Below, in pieces: positions 61,956 to 64,000 of a stretch of 64,000 nucleotides of DNA. Each line of letters begins with the position of its first letter. Within the stretch, counting starts at the first letter, position 1. Under the pieces are notes generated by a model that did no database searches, was not told the DNA's origin, and was given only the letters and a program-made list of their open reading frames with translations. The DNA is from Gordonia sp. X0973 (lineage in GTDB: Bacteria; Actinomycetota; Actinomycetes; Mycobacteriales; Mycobacteriaceae). The stretch is taken from contig NZ_CP054691.1 in NCBI RefSeq assembly GCF_013348785.1, positions 2,046,001-2,110,000 of the forward strand, read 5' to 3'. A program made the translations under genes and the position numbers.

Positions 61956-63332
61956 TCAGGACTTGGCGACCCGCCGCAACCGCAGGTTGGCGAACTCGCC
62001 CAGCCCCCACGGCCCGAGTTCGCGGCCGTAGCCGGATTCCTTGACGCCGCCGAACGGCAGGCCGGGCAGGGTGGTGCCGTGTTCGTTGACCATCGCCATG
62101 CCGACGTCGAGGCGGTCGGCCAGTGCGCGGGCGCGCTCGACATCGGAACTCCACACCGAGCCGGAGAGCCCGTAGTCGACGTCGTTCGCGAGGGTCACCG
62201 CCTCGTCGTCGCTGCTCACCGAGTACACGACGGCGACCGGTCCGAAGATCTCCTCCCGGTAGGCGTCCATCTCCGGCGTCACCCCGGTCAGTACCGCCGG
62301 TGCCATGAACGCACCGGGACCGTCGAGCGGCTGCCCGCCGGTGTGCAGCGTCGCGCCCTGCGCCACGGCCGCGGCGACCTGCTCGACGACCCGGTCGCGG
62401 GCCTCGATCGACGAGAGCGGACCGACGCGGGTCGAGGCCTGGGTCGGATCGCCGACCGTCGACGCCTCGAAGACGGCGGTGAGGTTGGCGACGAAGTCGT
62501 CGACGAGTTCGTCCTTCACGATGAAGCGCTTCGGCGCATTGCAGGCCTGCCCGCAGTTGAGCAGCCGGGCCGCGGCCGCCCCCTTGGCGGTGGCGGCCAT
62601 ATCCGGGGTGTCCAGGACGATGAAGGCATCCGACCCGCCGAGTTCGAGCACCGACTTCTTCAGATGCGCCGCCGCGGTCTGTGCCACCGCCGCCCCGGCA
62701 CGACCGCTGCCGGTCAGCGAGACGCCCTGCACCCGGCGGTCGCCGATCATGGTCGCCGCCTGCTCGTTGCTGGCGTACACGTTGATATACGCGTCGGCGG
62801 GGACGCCCGCTGCGTGCGCGATCTCGGCCATCACCGCAGAACTCGCCGCACAGATCGGCGCATGCTTAAGGATGATCGTGTTGCCGAGCAGCAGGTTGGG
62901 CGCCGCGAAGCGGGCCACCTGGTAGTACGGGAAGTTCCACGGCATGATCCCGAGGATCGGGCCGATCGACTCGCGGGTGACCACCGACTCGGCCGCCCCC
63001 TGCGGGTCGAGGACCTCCGGCTCCAGCAGCGCGGGACCGTTCTCGGCGTACCAGTCGTAGATCATCGACGTGAGCATGATCTCGCCGGCCGCCTGCGCCA
63101 GGGGCTTGCCCATCTCCGTGGCGACGATGGCGGCCAACTCGTCGGACCGATCGCGGTAGGCCGCCGCGGTGGCGCGCAGCATGGCGAGGCGCTCGTCGAT
63201 CGGCGTCGTGCGCCACTCCTGATACGCCGCCGCCGATCGCGACAGGACGCCCTCCACGTCGGCGTCGCTCATGGTCTCGAAGGTGCGCTCGACGGCGCCG
63301 GTGGTGGGGTTCGCGGTCACATAGGCGGTCAT
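61956..63332 (-). CDS. NAD(P)-dependent aldehyde (succinate-semialdehyde type) dehydrogenase
   Basis: A 458-residue aldehyde dehydrogenase. Catalytic Cys in NCGQACNAPKRF, Glu in VLELGGSDAF, the Asn in IMPWNFPYYQ, and EIFGPVAVV. ATG at 63332 is favoured over GTG 63341 because TACGGT ends 7 nt ahead of it. Similar proteins are called GabD2-like; the true aldehyde is not known. Confidence 0.87.
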   Translation of the reverse strand: MTAYVTANPTTGAVERTFETMSDADVEGVLSRSAAAYQEWRTTPIDERLAMLRATAAAYRDRSDELAAIVATEMGKPLAQAAGEIMLTSMIYDWYAENGPALLEPEVLDPQGAAESVVTRESIGPILGIMPWNFPYYQVARFAAPNLLLGNTIILKHAPICAASSAVMAEIAHAAGVPADAYINVYASNEQAATMIGDRRVQGVSLTGSGRAGAAVAQTAAAHLKKSVLELGGSDAFIVLDTPDMAATAKGAAAARLLNCGQACNAPKRFIVKDELVDDFVANLTAVFEASTVGDPTQASTRVGPLSSIEARDRVVEQVAAAVAQGATLHTGGQPLDGPGAFMAPAVLTGVTPEMDAYREEIFGPVAVVYSVSSDDEAVTLANDVDYGLSGSVWSSDVERARALADRLDVGMAMVNEHGTTLPGLPFGGVKESGYGRELGPWGLGEFANLRLRRVAKS

Positions 63333-63339
63333 GATCGCC

Positions 63340-63345
63340 ACCGTA
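63340..63345 (-). promoter_or_regulatory. -10 hexamer of a leaderless dehydrogenase promoter
   Basis: TACGGT ends 7 nt before the ATG at 63332. Confidence 0.5.
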
Positions 63346-63393
63346 CGCGGGGTTCGCGCCGGTACCTCACGATTTCGACGTTCTGCGGACTTG

Positions 63394-64000
63394 CTACATG
63401 TCCAGGCCGAGGTCGAGGACCGTGACCGAGTGGGTCAGCGCCCCGACGGCGAGGTAGTCGACGCCGGTCTTGGCGTACTCGGCGGCGACGTCGAGGGTCA
63501 GCCCGCCGGAACTCTCCAGCTTGGTCGACGGCGAGCGGGCATCCCGGCGGGTCACCGCCATCTGGGTGGCCCAGAGTGGGAAGTTGTCCAGGAGCACCAG
63601 GGTCGGCGCCAGGGCCAGCACCTCGTCGAGCTGGTCGAGGGAGTCGACCTCCACCTCGACGGGGATGTCGGGGGCCAACTCGCGGACGGCGGTGAGTGCC
63701 GCGGCGACCGATCCGGCAGCGACGACGTGGTTGTCCTTGATGAGTGCCTCGTCGCCCAGCCCCATCCGGTGGTTGACGCCCCCGCCGGCCCGGACCGCGG
63801 CCTTCTGCAGGAACCGCATCCCCGGCAGCGTCTTGCGCGAGTCGCGGATCTGCGCCTTCGTGTCCGCCACCGCGTCGACCCAGGCGGCGGTGGCGGTGGC
63901 GATACCCGACAGGTGGCACAGCAGGTTCAGTGCGGTGCGCTCGGCCGTGAGCAGCTCGCGCGTCGGCGCGCGCAGGGCCAGCACGGTGTCGCCGGGTTCC
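63394..64000 (-). CDS. nadC: Nicotinate-nucleotide pyrophosphorylase (QAPRTase), C-terminal part
   Basis: Makes nicotinate mononucleotide from quinolinate in de novo NAD synthesis. About 202 codons of the 3' part are in the window; the 5' end lies beyond 64000. Motifs are TALNLLCHLSGIAT, DSRKTLPGMRFLQK, GGGVNHRMGLGDEALIKDNH, VEVEVDSLDQ and LESSGGL. Its location next to the his cluster equals M. tuberculosis Rv1596. PncC at 8216 is the other NAD-related gene here. Confidence 0.95.
   Translation of the reverse strand, partial: EPGDTVLALRAPTRELLTAERTALNLLCHLSGIATATAAWVDAVADTKAQIRDSRKTLPGMRFLQKAAVRAGGGVNHRMGLGDEALIKDNHVVAAGSVAAALTAVRELAPDIPVEVEVDSLDQLDEVLALAPTLVLLDNFPLWATQMAVTRRDARSPSTKLESSGGLTLDVAAEYAKTGVDYLAVGALTHSVTVLDLGLDM

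Overview
The window is about 64 kb of GC-rich, densely packed chromosome from an actinobacterium of the order Mycobacteriales. The best guess is Gordonia or a close relative: there are mycobacterium-like gene orders, ClgR/PspA, PriA, RecA, ThyX together with ThyA, and ESX-type small proteins. The genus is an inference; no rRNA or other species marker is present, and I saw no tRNA gene.

Layout. 1-426: start of miaB. 502-3822: glutamate-type ABC importer gluABCD. 3836-9362 (minus): recX, recA, a DUF3046 gene, a glycosyltransferase, pspA, clgR, pncC/cinA and pgsA, i.e. DNA repair beside the envelope-stress locus. 9441-16211: argA-type acetyltransferase, a TerC gene behind what reads as a yybP-ykoY manganese riboswitch, ftsK and rnj. 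16208-26525: dapA, thyX, a secreted phosphatase, a HAD protein, dfrA-thyA, an MHS-type MFS transporter, small oxidoreductase and membrane genes, and dapB. 26807-34278 is more accessory: an SDR, a membrane protein, an SOS-box-preceded DUF222/HNH gene between inverted repeat arrays, an amidase, an FAD reductase and a ferritin-like protein. 34396-45393: pnp, a SnoaL-like and a LLM-type gene, a three-gene cassette that looks like a type VII secretion substrate module, a HAD hydrolase, an ASCH-like gene, rpsO, ribF and mntR. 45400-61144 (minus): pyk, an lgt fused to a START-like domain, and a continuous his-trp supercluster (hisD-C-B-H, small membrane protein, priA, impA, hisF, hisI, tautomerase, trpE, TIGR02234-type gene, trpC-B-A). 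61287-64000: a lipoprotein, an aldehyde dehydrogenase and the 3' part of nadC.

From memory of the M. tuberculosis map, 1-45393 follows the Rv2733c-Rv2788 region and 45400-64000 follows Rv1617-Rv1596; the two blocks meet between mntR and pyk.

Functional themes are DNA damage (two recA promoter elements and a second SOS-like box before the HNH gene), manganese control (Mn riboswitch-TerC and an MntR-type regulator), lysine/cell-wall precursors (dapA, dapB), thymidylate/folate (thyX, thyA, dfrA), RNA turnover (rnj, pnp, rpsO) and coordinated histidine/tryptophan synthesis with many overlapping start/stop codons. A recurring signal is a TANNNT hexamer ending 6-8 nt before a start codon, seen at 18 genes, which points to widespread leaderless transcripts and fixes many start choices.
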